Of a DNA stretch of 39,481 nt, positions 1 through 9,400 are shown piece by piece. Source of the stretch: Lachnospiraceae bacterium. Its GTDB lineage: Bacteria > Bacillota > Clostridia > Lachnospirales > Lachnospiraceae. Where the stretch lies: positions 1 to 39,481 of the forward strand of contig JAFSKT010000086.1 in the NCBI GenBank assembly GCA_017448845.1. The letters run 5' to 3'. The notes beneath the pieces were generated by a model. It was not told the DNA's origin. It made no database searches and was given only the letters and a program-made list of their open reading frames with translations. Position numbers and translations under genes: made by a program. Position 1 is the stretch's first letter; each line of letters begins with the position of its first letter.

Positions 1-131
1 CGGCGTAAAGCCGCATAGTACCTTGACATTTTTATACTGTTGCTGTCATCTATCAAGTGATAGAAAAAAGGCCTCTAAATATGGTATAGTGTAAGTACCA
101 CCAAACAACATATGCCATAAGGAGAAGCCCT

Positions 132-1457
132 ATGAACATTTTAAAAGATACTTCACTTGAAAGCAACCCATATTTAAAAATAAACTTTGATGGCGGAGAT
201 CTGTCGTCCGATGCAGGACTTCTCCTGATAAAAGAGTTCGCCGAAAAAATAGGTCTGGTCAAAATCGTATATCAGCTGTTTAAGACAAACGATACCGCGA
301 CATTCAGGCTCCATATAGATCCGGAGAACTTTCTCCAGATGGTCTACCAGACCATTGCTGCATACTTCGAAGATGACTGCTCAGATGAGTTAACGGTTGA
401 CCCGATATTTACAGCAATCCTTGGAAAGCCTGCCTTGGCTTCGCAGCCTACGATATCACGGTTCTTCAACCGTATGGACGATACAACCCTTAAGCAGTTC
501 GACCAGATTGAAAAGCTGATGCGTGACATCGTTTATTCGATCAAAGCACCTGAATATATGCTCTTTGATCTGGACTCCACACTGCTCAATACATATGGAA
601 ATCAAGAGGGCGAGGCTTTTAACTACCACTATCAGGCACATGGTTATCATCCGCTGCTGTGTTTTGACGGGATCACCGGAGACCTATTAAAACTGGAACT
701 CCGTGATGGAACCCACTATTGCAGCAATGGCGCAGATAAGTTTATGGAACCGCTGATAAAGGAGTTTCGCACAAAGCATCCCTCTCTGCCATTATACCTT
801 CGTGGAGATAGCGGGTTTGCATCTCCTGAATTATATGAGGTCTGTGAAGACAACGCATGCGAATATGCCATCAGGTTAAAACAAAACAGTACGCTTGTTG
901 CTCTGGCAGAGTACAAAGCTGAGGATTTAAGGCAAGTCACAAAGCATAACATGGTAGACTATGCGGTAACGTATGGCGAGTTTATGTATCAGGCCGGCAC
1001 ATGGTCGCATCCTCGCCGGGTCGTATTCAAGATAGAAAAGCCTGCAAACCAGTTCCTCTTCGTGTACACCTTTATCGTAACAACAATGGAATCTGAGCCC
1101 TATAAGGTGATCCGGTTTTATTGCGGCCGTGGTAAAATGGAGAACTTCATCAAAGAAGGCAAGGACGGTTTTGATTTCGCTGCCGTTAGCAGCAAATCCA
1201 AGATTGTCAACGCCAACCGCCTCCGCCTGCATGGTCTGGCCTACAACCTCTTCAACTGGTTCAGAAGACTGGCACTTGCAGCAAATATGCGAAAACTACG
1301 CATAGATACCGTTCGGCTTAAGCTGCTCAAAGTAGCAGCAAGAGCTGTTCGTTCAGCACGATATATGACTTTCAAACTGTGCAGCAGTTGCCCATACAAA
1401 AAGGAATTCTATGAGACCCTTCAAAATATCCGGGGATTGCAGCCACAGTTAGAATAG
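132..1457 (+). CDS. IS1380-family transposase
   Basis: This is a DDE transposase for cut-and-paste movement of an insertion sequence. At 441 residues it has the usual IS1380 length. The expected acidic residues are visible: FDLDST near residues 145-150, LRGDSGFA near 223-230, and GRGKMENFIKEGK near 332-344, which carries the family's late glutamate. The ATG follows AGGAG (119-123) at good spacing. The reading frame is intact, so the element may still be active. A small perfect palindrome (CTATCA-AG-TGATAG, 50-63) lies upstream. I could not define terminal inverted repeats or a target duplication, so the element's ends are unknown. Its downstream neighbour is a gene that has lost its 5' part, which fits insertion or deletion at this site. 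Confidence 0.93.
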   Translation: MNILKDTSLESNPYLKINFDGGDLSSDAGLLLIKEFAEKIGLVKIVYQLFKTNDTATFRLHIDPENFLQMVYQTIAAYFEDDCSDELTVDPIFTAILGKPALASQPTISRFFNRMDDTTLKQFDQIEKLMRDIVYSIKAPEYMLFDLDSTLLNTYGNQEGEAFNYHYQAHGYHPLLCFDGITGDLLKLELRDGTHYCSNGADKFMEPLIKEFRTKHPSLPLYLRGDSGFASPELYEVCEDNACEYAIRLKQNSTLVALAEYKAEDLRQVTKHNMVDYAVTYGEFMYQAGTWSHPRRVVFKIEKPANQFLFVYTFIVTTMESEPYKVIRFYCGRGKMENFIKEGKDGFDFAAVSSKSKIVNANRLRLHGLAYNLFNWFRRLALAANMRKLRIDTVRLKLLKVAARAVRSARYMTFKLCSSCPYKKEFYETLQNIRGLQPQLE

Positions 1458-1578
1458 CAACAGTTTTCAATGTACATTGACAGTTTCATATGATGATAGG
1501 GTTTCAAAGGGGATAGTATACTCTTTTTTGAGGTAATACCCCATACTGTCATCAAAGGAACAGTCTAAAACAACGTAT

Positions 1579-1610
1579 CGGGGACGGTCGTTTTATATTT
1601 TAAGTCCCCG
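1579..1610. repeat. Inverted repeat CGGGGAC / GTCCCCG
   Basis: A 7-bp perfect inverted repeat is separated by 18 AT-rich bases, between the transposase and the metallophosphoesterase remnant. The GGGGACGGT core resembles REP-like palindromes scattered in clostridial genomes, but that link is from memory only. It could also be part of the insertion sequence's right end. Confidence 0.4.
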
Positions 1611-1613
1611 TGA

Positions 1614-1943
1614 ATAATTCAGGATAAGGATTATAGATCAGAGGGGGTCGACTGGTTTCCTGAAGAAATGCCGAATGAAGAAGAATATGAAGAAGGACTT
1701 CAGAATCTGGAATCAAATGATTATACGGTGGATTATATCATTACCCACACAGCGCCCCGGGATGTAGCTGCTGCTTTGGGTTATGGAGAAATGTCCGATG
1801 ATGAGGTGGAGTTAAGGAAATACTTCCAGCGAATTGCAGAAGAGGCGGATTTTAAGGCATGGTACTTTGGACATTTTCATGAAGATGATGAAGTGGAAGA
1901 GGTTTTCAGGGCATTATTTGATGATGTTATAAGGATAGCGTAA
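1614..1943 (+). pseudogene. Metallophosphoesterase, C-terminal fragment
   Basis: The open frame starts right after an in-frame TGA at 1611 and reads through to 1943. It encodes the last part of a calcineurin-like phosphoesterase. The metal-ligand segments ITHTAP and WYFGHFHED are present; in this family these histidines bind the active-site metals. The N-terminal half, with the usual DxH and GDxxD ligands, is missing, so the product cannot be a complete enzyme. An ATG at 1668 would give a 91-residue product, but no convincing ribosome binding site precedes it. The break lies beside the IS1380 element, which probably caused the loss. Catalytic function should be regarded as gone. Confidence 0.8.
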
Positions 1944-1970
1944 ATCCTGTATTGAAAAGGAGGGACAGAT

Positions 1971-2786
1971 ATGGCAGTAAAATTCAAGGAATTAAGACAG
2001 TATCTGGCACGGAATATCCGGCTTTCCATATGTTTTGAGAACGGTCATTATGATGATTACAATATCCTGTCAGATATCCCGGATAAAAAGTATGATGAAC
2101 TGTATGTATTTGGGATCGGAAAGATTGATGTGGAGTTTCCTTTGGATGTTTATTCAGAACCATCAGAGATGCCGGAAACCGTTGGGAACAATTTTGATCT
2201 TTATCCTGCGCTGGAGGTTGTTCTGCATGATAAACCGAGAAAGGATATCGGAGAAAGAAAATGCAGAGAATATCTGAAGTTCTCTGACCTGAAAGGATAT
2301 TTCCAGATTTTTGGACATATGAAGGTCGTGATGCAGAAAGACTGGTCTTCAAAGACGTTTAATGAAAGGAAAGATATACCGGATGAATACGGAGACTATT
2401 TTGTCTATGGTATCGGTATGGAGGAAGATCCTGAACCTGAAAAAGGATATGAAGACGTCAAATATGACAGTTCCATGAAAAAACGCATTGTGGTAGTTCT
2501 GTCGGATGAGCCAAGGAAGAATGTCACTGGCGAAGATGATAAAGTGATATATGGCAAAGGACCTTTTTTCCTCGTTCTTACTGCCGAGGAATGGGGGCAT
2601 GATCAGGATGAATGGCTGGGGATCTATACCGGTAAAAAGGAAGCCGGAGAGGCATATGACAGAGCAGTTTCCTATTATGATGAAGAAAGATCACACGGAC
2701 ATTATTTGGAAGACCAGCAAGTGATGTTAGCTGAATACATACCGGAGGAGGATCGTTTCAGGAAAGTAGAGCGGAGTGAGCTTTAA
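1971..2786 (+). CDS. Uncharacterised protein with internally duplicated domain
   Basis: The 271-residue product is not one I recognise. A strong AGGAGGG sits before the ATG, 27 bases after the phosphoesterase remnant, so the two were probably one operon. The protein contains two diverged copies of one module, roughly residues 5-95 and 104-188. Both copies have the order helix, DIPD..Y, (V/Y)(F/Y)GIG, acidic loop, then VVL.D.PRK. A unique acidic C-terminal part (about 190-271, rich in Trp, Tyr, Asp and Glu) follows. There is no signal peptide or membrane segment, so it is likely cytosolic. The acidic composition and lack of catalytic motifs suggest a binding or accessory role, but the function is unknown. 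Confidence 0.7.
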   Translation: MAVKFKELRQYLARNIRLSICFENGHYDDYNILSDIPDKKYDELYVFGIGKIDVEFPLDVYSEPSEMPETVGNNFDLYPALEVVLHDKPRKDIGERKCREYLKFSDLKGYFQIFGHMKVVMQKDWSSKTFNERKDIPDEYGDYFVYGIGMEEDPEPEKGYEDVKYDSSMKKRIVVVLSDEPRKNVTGEDDKVIYGKGPFFLVLTAEEWGHDQDEWLGIYTGKKEAGEAYDRAVSYYDEERSHGHYLEDQQVMLAEYIPEEDRFRKVERSEL

Positions 2787-2867
2787 AACTATTTTCAAGT
2801 GTAACAGTACTATATTAACGGTAAACATTGATTCATCGCTCCAAGGGGAGCAGAAAGGAGGACAGTC

Positions 2868-2945
2868 ATGACGAGAATGACATTGATGGTAACAACAGGA
2901 AACACGGAATACAGAGGCATGATTGTCCGCTTGTCTGATTTCTGA
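2868..2945 (+). CDS. Very short ORF, possible gene stub (25 aa)
   Basis: A 25-codon frame begins MTRMTLMVTTG and ends at TGA, with an excellent AGAAAGGAGG ribosome site before the ATG. A small hairpin, GCTCC-AAGG-GGAGC (about 2838-2851), lies just upstream. The strong start signal with an immediate end suggests the 5' stub of a longer gene cut by deletion. A genuine micropeptide is also possible. No family recognised. Confidence 0.3.
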   Translation: MTRMTLMVTTGNTEYRGMIVRLSDF

Positions 2946-3071
2946 TCAATTCGATTATTTCTCAGATTTTATAGACCGGACAGGGAGAAGCCTCTTGCAA
3001 AAGGGAGGTTTTATTTTGATACCGGTAAAACAGGACCTGCCTTTGTCAGGAATAAGGAGAAAGAAGTTTTA

Positions 3072-3128
3072 TGAATTTACCAATAACAGTCAACCAGGAG
3101 GAACTTATGGAGATCCTCTGTTACTGAA
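3072..3128 (+). CDS. Very short ORF, possible gene stub (18 aa)
   Basis: An 18-residue frame (MNLPITVNQEELMEIL...) follows AAGGAG at 3055-3060. It again has a good ribosome site but stops at once. It may be the leftover start of a deleted gene in this degraded stretch. Between 3129 and 3404 I see no coding sequence, only AT-rich DNA with a TATAAT at 3346-3351 that may be the -10 box of the next gene. Confidence 0.25.
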
Positions 3129-3404
3129 ATACGCAATAATCTGTTTTCTGTTTTCTCATCCTTATTGGGAATGAAAGAAGCGCTTTTTGTAAGTTCCTTC
3201 TTAGTAAGAGTATTATAACATATTGTATGTTACCTTTTCATAGTATTTTACGAAGGAAGTAAGATGAGATGTTTGTTGATGCAACGAAATGGTGGCGAGT
3301 CAGTTTTCTTTATATAACTGATACAATTATGTTGTGTTTTTCGGCTATAATTATGCCATGAATAAACTGCTGGTGTTTGTTTATTTGAAATAAGGGAGAT
3401 ACCT

Positions 3405-3560
3405 ATGGATACAGCGGTGAAGATTGATAAGAGAAATGAAGAAAAATTGGAATTATATGCGCTTCTGGGTTCGGGATATAAAGCCATGCAGGAAGGCCGG
3501 GAATCATCTTTGCAGGAAGTGAAGGAACGCATTGAAAAGAGACGCAATGAATCAAGCTGA
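3405..3560 (+). CDS. Antitoxin-like small protein
   Basis: This 51-residue helical, charged protein is preceded by AAGGGAG and an ATG. Its stop overlaps the start of the ParE-like gene by 14 bases, the usual antitoxin-first arrangement of type II toxin-antitoxin operons. The sequence is short and rich in Lys and Glu, with a GYKAMQEGR segment similar in style to RelB/ParD-type C-terminal toxin-wrapping helices. The role as antitoxin is inferred from position and size; no clear DNA-binding fold is visible. A TATAAT at 3346-3351 could drive it. It appears intact although its partner is truncated. Confidence 0.6.
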   Translation: MDTAVKIDKRNEEKLELYALLGSGYKAMQEGRESSLQEVKERIEKRRNESS

Positions 3561-3712
3561 TATTTTTGTAACAGAACCTGCGGAGCATGATATTGATGAA
3601 ATAGAGTATTACATAGGGGTTAATCTATGTAATAAATCTGCTGCTGAAAATACGGTTGATGGCATAATTTCTGAAATATCGGAATTAGGTAATTATCCGC
3701 TCAAACATCCAC
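3547..3712 (+). pseudogene. ParE/RelE-type toxin, 3'-truncated
   Basis: The frame starts MNQADIFVTEPAEHDIDEI and continues with the helical hairpin typical of the ParE/RelE superfamily up to about LGNYPLKHP (residue 54). The family normally continues for another 40 or more residues with the beta-sheet that carries the active or gyrase-contacting residues. Here the sequence switches near 3712 into the antisense of a tyrosine recombinase gene, and the frame runs to 3846 as nonsense. The toxin is therefore almost certainly dead. It overlaps the antitoxin-like gene by 14 bases. Confidence 0.72.
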
Positions 3713-4183
3713 CAAGCCAGACACCCTTTTCGTCGCAGAAGATGAATTCTGAGGAAATGCCAAGTCTTTCCTGGCTTTCCTTTATTTCGGCAAGAATACT
3801 TTCGATAGCATCGGTCACAGGGAAATATCTGCCGTTTTTGGGATGAAGCCTCTCGTTTTTCGTGTAAGAAAGCTCCTCAAAAGTCCGCCCCTTTCCTTTG
3901 ATCCTTGTCATTCGCTGCTGACGATGGATATGAAGACCTTTATCAGTGATATCAGACCAGCGGAGCGGGGGGATTTCTGATCCTGTTTTTTATGGCTTCT
4001 ATTTCCTCATCGGTAAAAATCTTTTCGTCTGAGCTTTTCACAGAATTATCGCAATTCTTATAGTAATTCTGTATGTCCACGCTGCTAACAGGATTGCTCT
4101 GTATTATCCTGTCATGTCTCAGGTAAAAAAGCTAACTGGGTGGTATACATAAAGTTTCTATGTTTTTTTGAGGTTTTTTTCAT
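3707..4183 (-). pseudogene. Phage-type tyrosine recombinase, broken
   Basis: Read on the minus strand, pieces of an integrase can be followed. There is a possible start (MKKTSKKHRNF at 4183), then in another frame the end of the core-binding domain (RIIQSNPVSS... FTDEEIEAIKNRI, about 4125-3975). A third piece is SEIPPLRWSDI followed by HPKNGRYFPVTD and SEFIFCDEKGVW, down to about 3712. The roughly 50 residues expected between EAIKNRI and SEIPPLRW are missing, and so are the C-terminal RxxH and Tyr motifs. At least two deletions or frameshifts have occurred. It is probably the remnant of an integrative element that once occupied this region. Confidence 0.7.
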
Positions 4184-4340
4184 AAGCATTCACCTATAAA
4201 CTCGAACAAAAATGGCACAGTTTTTTGAGGTGTGCCGCCGTCAATAACAAGCCCTTTACGCAGTAGTAACGCTGTAAATGAGGAAAACACTTTGGCACAG
4301 AATGCCAAATAGAATTCTTTTATAAGATTAGGAGCATTAA

Positions 4341-4380
4341 ACTGCGGAGTCCCGAAAATGGGGCCCCGCAGTATTTTTCT
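4341..4380 (+). terminator. Rho-independent terminator, probably bidirectional
   Basis: ACTGCGG and CCGCAGT form the base of a GC-rich hairpin with a short AAAA-containing loop, followed on the plus strand by ATTTTTCT. On the minus strand the same hairpin lies just after the chemoreceptor stop codon and is followed by a weaker TTT. It therefore most likely ends the chemoreceptor transcript and also insulates it from the left. Confidence 0.7.
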
Positions 4381-4391
4381 ACACCCTTTTA

Positions 4392-6110
4392 TCAGACGGT
4401 AAAGAAGCTCAGATCCTCGTCCAGGCTCTGTGCCAGGCCCATAAGGTCTGATGCAGAATGGCTTATGATCTCGAAGGTAGCATTAAGTTCCTCCATGGAA
4501 GCGTTGGTCTCCTCGGTGGAAGCCGCGTTCTCCTCGGATATCGCAGAAAGATCCGAAATGATCGATACAAGACTGTTCTTGGACTCATTAAGCGTATCCA
4601 CACGGTTGGAGATATTCGCCGAGCTGTCCGTAACGCTCAGCACGTTCTCCTGCATGCTGGCCATATCGCCCTTCGTGGATTCGATCTTCTGAGTCTGCTC
4701 TTCAATGGCCTCATTGAGCTGTTCCACCGTGACTACTGTCTTTTCGGATTCATCGATCAGCTCCTTAATGATGGCATTGATCCTGACCGTAGCCTCCTGG
4801 GTTTGGGATGCGAGGGAACCGATCTCATCGGCAACGACGGCGAATCCTCGTCCTGCCTCCCCGGCTCTCGCCGCCTCTATGGAAGCGTTCAGGGCAAGAA
4901 GGTTGGTCTGTGACGAAATATTCGTAATAAGGTTAGAAGCCTCGGAAATATTCCTTGCCGCCTCATTCGTGGAACGTATCTGCGCGTCGATGCTCTTCAT
5001 GCTTTCGACCGTGCTTACGTTCTGAGCCATCAGCTGATCAAGGGCCTCCATCGCACGGGTGCTGGCTTCCTGCATGCTGTTGGCATATTCGCCAAGCTCG
5101 TCAACGTTCGTCGTGATACCGTCGATATCGTTTCCGATATCGGCAGTGTTGTTTGCCGAGGTCTGTACGCTGTCAGCCTGTCCGACCGCACCCTTGCTGA
5201 TATCATCGATAGCCGAAGTGACCTGTCCGGAAGCTTCCGAAGCCTGCCCTGCCGATTCCGACAGCTCCTGCCCTGCCTTGGACACATCCCCGGAAAGCTT
5301 TTTGGCGGAGCTTAATACGCTGGTAAGCTCATCAACAAGAGTCTTTGAGCTCTCCGCTATGGTTCCAAGCTCATCGGTCCTGGAAAGAGCCGCCTCCGAG
5401 AACTGTACTCTCAGATCTCCCGACGCCATCTGTACCAGCGACTCAACGATATTCTTCATTGCGGATGCACTGCTTCTGTAAAGCACGATACCTATTCCGA
5501 TAACAATGCAGACACAGACAAGAGCCAGCACCACCATGGTTATGATGATCTTACGGATGGCAGCCTCCACATCAGCGGTCTTTCTGAAGGCGCAGGTCAT
5601 GCCTCCGATGGAGCCGTCATCGGCAAGCACCGGTGCGTAAACCCCGGAATATACCTGACCGGCTACCACGTAATTAGGACGGTAATAGGTCTGTCCGCCC
5701 TTCACGACCGTATTGTAGATATCACTCGGCGCCGTCGTGTCCGCATTCTTACGTCCTACCGGCGAGCCCTCCACTGTCGTTATAGCACGGATATTATCAT
5801 AAAAGATCGCATAATCAAGACCGGTCCTTTGCTTTAAGGAGCCGGTAAACTGGCCTCTGAATGCCGTTTCGCCCTTCCAGAGGACATCATCCTCGTCCAG
5901 ATTCCACTCTCCTTCGTACATTCGCTCGATCTCATCAGCCATCTGGATCGCGGCCGTCTTCAGGGTCTCCTCCACCAGCTGCTCATAGGTGCTGGATAAC
6001 TCATTGGAAGCAAATATCGTCAATAGCAGCGCTATGGCGGTACAGGCAGCGACCGATATGATGATAATATTCAGCACCAGCTTTTTGTTCCTTGTCTTTT
6101 TCTGCTTCAT
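4392..6110 (-). CDS. Methyl-accepting chemotaxis protein
   Basis: This is a transmembrane chemoreceptor that senses an extracellular ligand and controls the CheA kinase. The 572 residues show a first membrane helix (about 11-33), an extracellular Cache-like sensor (34-186), a second helix (187-210), and a HAMP linker (211-265). A long coiled-coil signalling domain follows, with the highly conserved hairpin tip at 409-431 ([15 protein letters not shown], then FAVVADEI). The C-terminus (LSFFTV) has no NWETF-type CheR tether. The ATG follows AAGGAGGAAGG. No che genes are nearby, so this is an orphan receptor feeding a pathway encoded elsewhere. The ligand cannot be told from sequence. Confidence 0.95.
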   Translation of the reverse strand: MKQKKTRNKKLVLNIIIISVAACTAIALLLTIFASNELSSTYEQLVEETLKTAAIQMADEIERMYEGEWNLDEDDVLWKGETAFRGQFTGSLKQRTGLDYAIFYDNIRAITTVEGSPVGRKNADTTAPSDIYNTVVKGGQTYYRPNYVVAGQVYSGVYAPVLADDGSIGGMTCAFRKTADVEAAIRKIIITMVVLALVCVCIVIGIGIVLYRSSASAMKNIVESLVQMASGDLRVQFSEAALSRTDELGTIAESSKTLVDELTSVLSSAKKLSGDVSKAGQELSESAGQASEASGQVTSAIDDISKGAVGQADSVQTSANNTADIGNDIDGITTNVDELGEYANSMQEASTRAMEALDQLMAQNVSTVESMKSIDAQIRSTNEAARNISEASNLITNISSQTNLLALNASIEAARAGEAGRGFAVVADEIGSLASQTQEATVRINAIIKELIDESEKTVVTVEQLNEAIEEQTQKIESTKGDMASMQENVLSVTDSSANISNRVDTLNESKNSLVSIISDLSAISEENAASTEETNASMEELNATFEIISHSASDLMGLAQSLDEDLSFFTV

Positions 6111-6153
6111 ACCTTCCTCCTTATTGTGTTTTTTATGTGCCTAAAAAGATATA

Positions 6154-6168
6154 ATTATACATATTATA
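6154..6168 (-). promoter_or_regulatory. Candidate -10 boxes for the chemoreceptor gene
   Basis: Two perfect TATAAT hexamers on the minus strand (6163-6168 and 6154-6159) lie 44-58 bases upstream of the chemoreceptor ATG in a very AT-rich stretch. No strong -35 was found, so which one is used is open. Confidence 0.45.
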
Positions 6169-6197
6169 TCATATTATTTTAATGCAGTCCTCTAAAT

Positions 6198-6326
6198 TCA
6201 GTCTGTTCCTAGGGTTGTTTCACGAAGCGATGTATTAAAGAATTTCCGTTTATAAGGAAGCCTTGCGGTCGCTCCCGCTCCCTCAAGCCCTTTCATTCTA
6301 TCACGTATAAACTCCTCAACCATCAT
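6198..6326 (-). CDS. Small ORF of 42 residues, unknown
   Basis: The minus-strand frame starts MMVEEFIRDRMKGLEGAG and ends LGTD. An AGAGGGA ribosome-site-like sequence precedes the double ATG. Amino-acid content looks protein-like (charged helix, then ARLPYKRKFF), but the frame is short and no family is recognised. It may be a small gene or the tail of a decayed one. It lies in the 309-base gap between the chemoreceptor and hsdR and points away from hsdR. Confidence 0.3.
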   Translation of the reverse strand: MMVEEFIRDRMKGLEGAGATARLPYKRKFFNTSLRETTLGTD

Positions 6327-6361
6327 ATCCCTCTGTTATTTATTGTCTTTTCGGTGTAAAA

Positions 6362-6367
6362 TATAAT
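6362..6367 (+). promoter_or_regulatory. Candidate -10 box for the type I R-M operon
   Basis: A TATAAT lies 52 bases before the hsdR ATG within AAAATATAATACT. The -35 region is weak (TTATTT-like at 18 bases). It is the only promoter-like signal seen ahead of the five-gene run hsdR-hsdM-mntA-hepT-hsdS. Confidence 0.4.
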
Positions 6368-6419
6368 ACTGGGGCTGAAGTTTTTCAGTATCCATATGTC
6401 ATAAGTTGGGGGTATATCA

Positions 6420-9400
6420 ATGAGTAATTTTTCTTTTCTCGAAAGCCGTTGGACCGATTTATCTAAACTCGGAACACTGGCTGAAAAGTATGTATTTTCA
6501 GACCCCAACTCATCTATATTAAAACAGGGGATGTGTGCCGAACGACTGGTTCAGTACATGCTTGCATATGATGGCATCCCGGAGCCGGATTATGATAACA
6601 CTCATGCGAATCGAATAAAACTTCTGAAAAAAAATGAACTTCTCCCAAAAGAAATAAACAACACTCTTTATATCCTTCGGAAAGACCGTAATGATGCATC
6701 TCATAACGCAATGGACGAACAGAAGAAGGCGTTATCAAATCTTCCCCTTCTATATGACCTCTGTGTATGGTTTATGCAAACCTATGGTGATTATAACTAT
6801 GAGCCTGATGGATTCAAGCCGCCATCAGACATTACTATAGACCTTTCCAGTCTTGAAAAAGAGAATAAAGAACTTGAAGAACAGAACCAAAAACTTCTTT
6901 TAGAACTGGAGACCATAAGGGAAAAAGGAAGTGCAGACAGTTCCCGGAGGTTTAAGGCATATAAAAAAGCTCAGAATATCCACTTAAACGAAGCACAGAC
7001 TCGGGAACTCATTGACGACCAGCTCCGGAAAGTGGGATGGGAAGCTGATACCGATAATATCAGATATTCCAAAGGCACAAGACCGGAAAAAGGCCATAAT
7101 TATGCCATAGCGGAATTCCCCACAGATTCAGAACTTGTAAGCGGTGGGTCTGCGGATTATGCTCTCTTCATAGGAGAAAAACTGGTTGGAATAGTAGAAG
7201 CAAAAAGAAAGCATAAGGATATCCCCTCCGTTCTGGACTACCAGTGTAAGGATTATGCTCGGAATATCAAGTCAGAACATCAAAAATACGTTATAGGAAG
7301 TTTTGGCGAATATAAAGTACCGTTCCTTTTTGCCACAAATGGACGGGAATATTTTGAACAGTATAAGGAAAAATCCGGGATATGGTATCTTGACACCAGA
7401 GATCCATTCAATGTAGGAAAAGCTCTGCGGGGTTGGTTCTCACCTGAAGGTATAGAACAGAGACTTGAAAAGGATATCAAAGAAGCGGAGAAACAGCTTT
7501 TATCAACCAGTTATGAAGTGCTTGAAGACCCGGATGGCTTAAACCTTCGCCCCTATCAGATAGATGCTATTAAAGCAGCGGAGAAGGCTATAGTCGAGGA
7601 TAAAAAGCAGACGGTTCTTCTTGCTATGGCTACAGGTACTGGAAAAACCCGTACTGTCCTTGGGATGATATACAGGTTTCTTTCCTGCGGACTCTTCAAA
7701 AGAGTTCTGTTTCTTGTTGACAGGACTGCTCTAGGAGACCAGGCATCCGACACGTTTAATTCAATAAAACTGGAAGACCTTAAATCCCTTGATAAGATAT
7801 ATGATATCAAGGATTTAGGAGAAAGTGAGATAGAAAAGGATACCAAGCTTGTAATAGCCACTGTCCAGAGCCTTGTAAAAAGAATTGTCTATAATACTTC
7901 AGACGTTATTCCCAGTGCATCAGATTTTGACCTCATAATAGTAGATGAAGCACACCGGGGATATGTCCTTGACAGGGATATGAGCGATGATGAGGTTAAA
8001 TATCGAAATCAGGAAGACTTCCAGAGCAAGTACCGTGCCGTTATTGATTATTTCGATGCAGTAAAGATAGCCCTCACTGCTACCCCTGCTCTTCATACCA
8101 CAGAGATATTCGGGGCTCCTGTATATACCTATGACTACAGGACTGCTGTTGTAGACGGCTTCCTTGTTGACCATGATGCCCCGCATCTTATTACTACAAA
8201 GCTTACTGATGAAGGAATACACCTCAAAGCCGGTACAGTTCAGCCCATATATGACCCGGTAACAGATACCATAATAAACGGTGCAGAACTGCCGGACGAC
8301 CTGGATTTTGATGTAGACGACTTCAATAAGAGAGTGGTTAATAAGCCCACTACTGAAGCTATCATCTCTGAACTTGTGAAATACATTGACCCGAATGAAC
8401 CTGGCAAAACGCTGATATTTGCCGTGGATGATGCCCATGCAGATATGATAGTGAATATCCTTAAAGAGAAGTATACCTCTCAGGGAATTCCTGAGGACGC
8501 AATAAAGAAGATAACAGGCTCTATTGAGAACGGAAACAGCAAAAAGATAAGGGAACACATAAAACGATTCAAGAATGATGAAAATCCCAATATCGTTGTT
8601 ACCGTTGACCTTCTTTCTACAGGAATAGATGTTGAAAGGATAGTCAACATCGTATTCATAAGGCGTATCAAGTCCAGAATCCTTTTTGAGCAGATGCTTG
8701 GAAGGGCCACGCGCCTCTGCCCCGAAATCGGGAAAACCCATTTTGAAATTTATGATGCGGTCAAGCTTTATGAGGCATTATCTCCTGTCTCATCCATGAA
8801 ACCTATTGTGGCTAATCCTGCAGTATCTTTTGATACCCTGATAGACAGCATAGATATTCTTGATACTGATGAACAGAAGAAAAATCAGATAGATATGATA
8901 ATTGCGAAGATGAGGCGCAGTATCAGCAAGATGTCTGATGAAAACCGGGAGCAGTTCACTTCTCTGACTGAGGGAAGGTCACCTGAAGGATTTATTCAGG
9001 ATTTATCCCACTTCTCTGTCGAAAAGGCTTCAGAGACTGTTAAGAAATACCGTGAAGCATTTGATTATGTGAAACGGGAATCATATCTCCGACCACAGAT
9101 TATAAGTGATATTGCGGATAGTGTTAAAAGCCACGAAAGAGGATATGGGAAAGCCACAAAACCGGAGGATTATCTTAAGGAATTTCAAAACTTCATAGAA
9201 GAGAACAGGGATAAGATAGCAGCTCTTACTATTGTGGCAACGCGACCTAAGGATCTTACGAGGCAGTCCTTAAAGGAACTGAAACTTATCCTTGACAGGG
9301 ATGGTTTTAGTGAAACCAAACTTCAGACAGCATGGCGTGAAATGACAAATGAAGATATAGCCGCAGACATTATCAGCTTTATAAGGCAGAAAAGTTCAGG

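Noticed and set aside
1-1560. Terminal inverted repeats of the IS1380 element
   Set aside because: Both flanks contain CCTT- and TGTCATC-like words, but no convincing inverted match or target duplication could be aligned by eye.
2923-3174. An 83-residue plus-strand frame
   Set aside because: It has no ribosome site and crosses two short frames with better start signals. It reads as non-coding sequence.
4458-5481. Several plus-strand frames over the chemoreceptor
   Set aside because: They are shadows of the minus-strand receptor; Ser- and Ala-rich composition results from the antisense of its coiled coil.
7920-8741. A 273-residue minus-strand frame
   Set aside because: It lies wholly inside hsdR, whose motifs are continuous through this stretch. 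The antisense product shows no domain and is odd in composition.
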